Assembly: GCA_024279075.1 (NCBI GenBank)
Contig: JAJRRX010000340.1
Span: 1 to 6,238 of the forward strand
Source of the DNA: Alphaproteobacteria bacterium
GTDB taxonomy: Bacteria; Pseudomonadota; Alphaproteobacteria; Rhodobacterales; Rhodobacteraceae
Direction of reading: 5' to 3'
DNA length: 6,238 nt
The stretch's first letter is position 1, and each line of letters starts with the position of its first letter. Position numbers and translations under genes: made by a program. The notes under the pieces are model-generated. The model had not been told where the DNA came from and made no database searches. It was given only the letters and a program-made list of their open reading frames with translations. Shown here piece after piece: positions 6,202 through 6,238 of this stretch.

Positions 6202-6238
6202 ATGCGGGGTGAAATTCTTGTTGGCGTGGAGCGGCGGC
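6202..6238 (+). CDS. tnpA: IS66-type accessory protein TnpA, first 12 codons
   Basis: The ATG at 6202 opens a frame to the window edge reading MRGEILVGVERR. In IS66-family TnpA (Orf1) a short leader ending in ERRRRW precedes the helix-turn-helix segment, and this start fits that pattern. A good ribosome site GGGAG (6191-6195) lies 6 bases upstream. The protein is normally needed with TnpB and TnpC for transposition. Only about a tenth of it is visible, so the family is a probable rather than certain call. Confidence 0.55.
   Translation, partial: MRGEILVGVERR

Larger units (their letters stand above)
6102..6238 (+). mobile_element. Left end of an IS66-family insertion sequence (partial)
   Basis: From 6102 the sequence starts GTAACCAGCCGC. 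GTAA is the conserved terminus of IS66-family inverted repeats. The position is exactly where P450 homology breaks off. A non-coding leader of 100 bases (6102-6201) precedes a probable tnpA. The leader holds a possible -10 box TATGAT (6148-6153) with a weak TTATTT 17 bases upstream, and a perfect 14-base palindrome at 6161-6174. IS66 elements usually carry tnpA, tnpB and the DDE transposase tnpC; only the first is reached here. The family call rests on the end sequence, the leader length and 12 residues of TnpA. Confidence 0.6.

Noticed and set aside
6174..6212. A 12-codon open frame (MDVFYWGAGYAG) overlapping the tnpA start
   Set aside because: It could be a leader peptide, but it lacks a ribosome site and any supporting comparison; it is too short to separate from chance.

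Overview
The window looks like the chromosome of an alphaproteobacterium, most likely from the Rhodobacterales (roseobacter/Rhodobacteraceae group). The evidence is the close protein-level resemblance of ParC, EtfB and the small twin-membrane-helix protein to that group. The gene order adenosyltransferase - etfB - etfA is also one I know from those genomes. Genus cannot be decided from the sequence.

Layout. Positions 3380 down to 1 hold six genes in a row on the minus strand, in transcription order: a membrane-anchored cytochrome c'-like protein (2910-3380), a short-chain dehydrogenase/reductase (2042-2869), a 67-residue twin-helix membrane protein of HIG1 type (1827-2030), a PduO-type cob(I)alamin adenosyltransferase (1251-1823), the ETF beta subunit (408-1166) and the start of the ETF alpha subunit (1-408, cut by the window edge). 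Spacing is tight (40, 11, 3, 84 and -1 bases), so the set probably forms one operon, with a possible internal promoter before etfB. A clear sigma70-like promoter lies upstream of the cytochrome gene, and its -10 box sits inside a perfect 14-base inverted repeat, as expected for a repressor-controlled promoter.

Diverging from this cluster, 3493-5742 on the plus strand is a full-length parC (topoisomerase IV subunit A). Its 3' end overlaps by 11 bases the 3' end of a convergent cytochrome P450 gene. That P450 is broken: only the last ~122 codons remain, with the haem-binding cysteine loop. Homology stops abruptly at 6101/6102, where a sequence beginning GTAA starts. About 100 bases further on is a gene whose first 12 codons look like an IS66-type TnpA. 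I read this as an IS66-family element inserted in the P450 gene, with its left end at 6102.

How the genes fit together. ETF collects electrons from acyl-CoA and related dehydrogenases and passes them via ETF:ubiquinone oxidoreductase to the quinone pool. The adenosyltransferase makes the cofactor of B12 mutases such as methylmalonyl-CoA mutase, which handles propionyl-CoA from odd-chain fatty acids. The HIG1-type protein and the cytochrome c' are plausibly membrane or respiratory accessory proteins. No defence system, CRISPR array, RNA gene or clearly unprecedented system was seen. The most notable points are the disrupted P450, the operator/promoter at the head of the operon, and the natural Ala at the quinolone-contact position of ParC.
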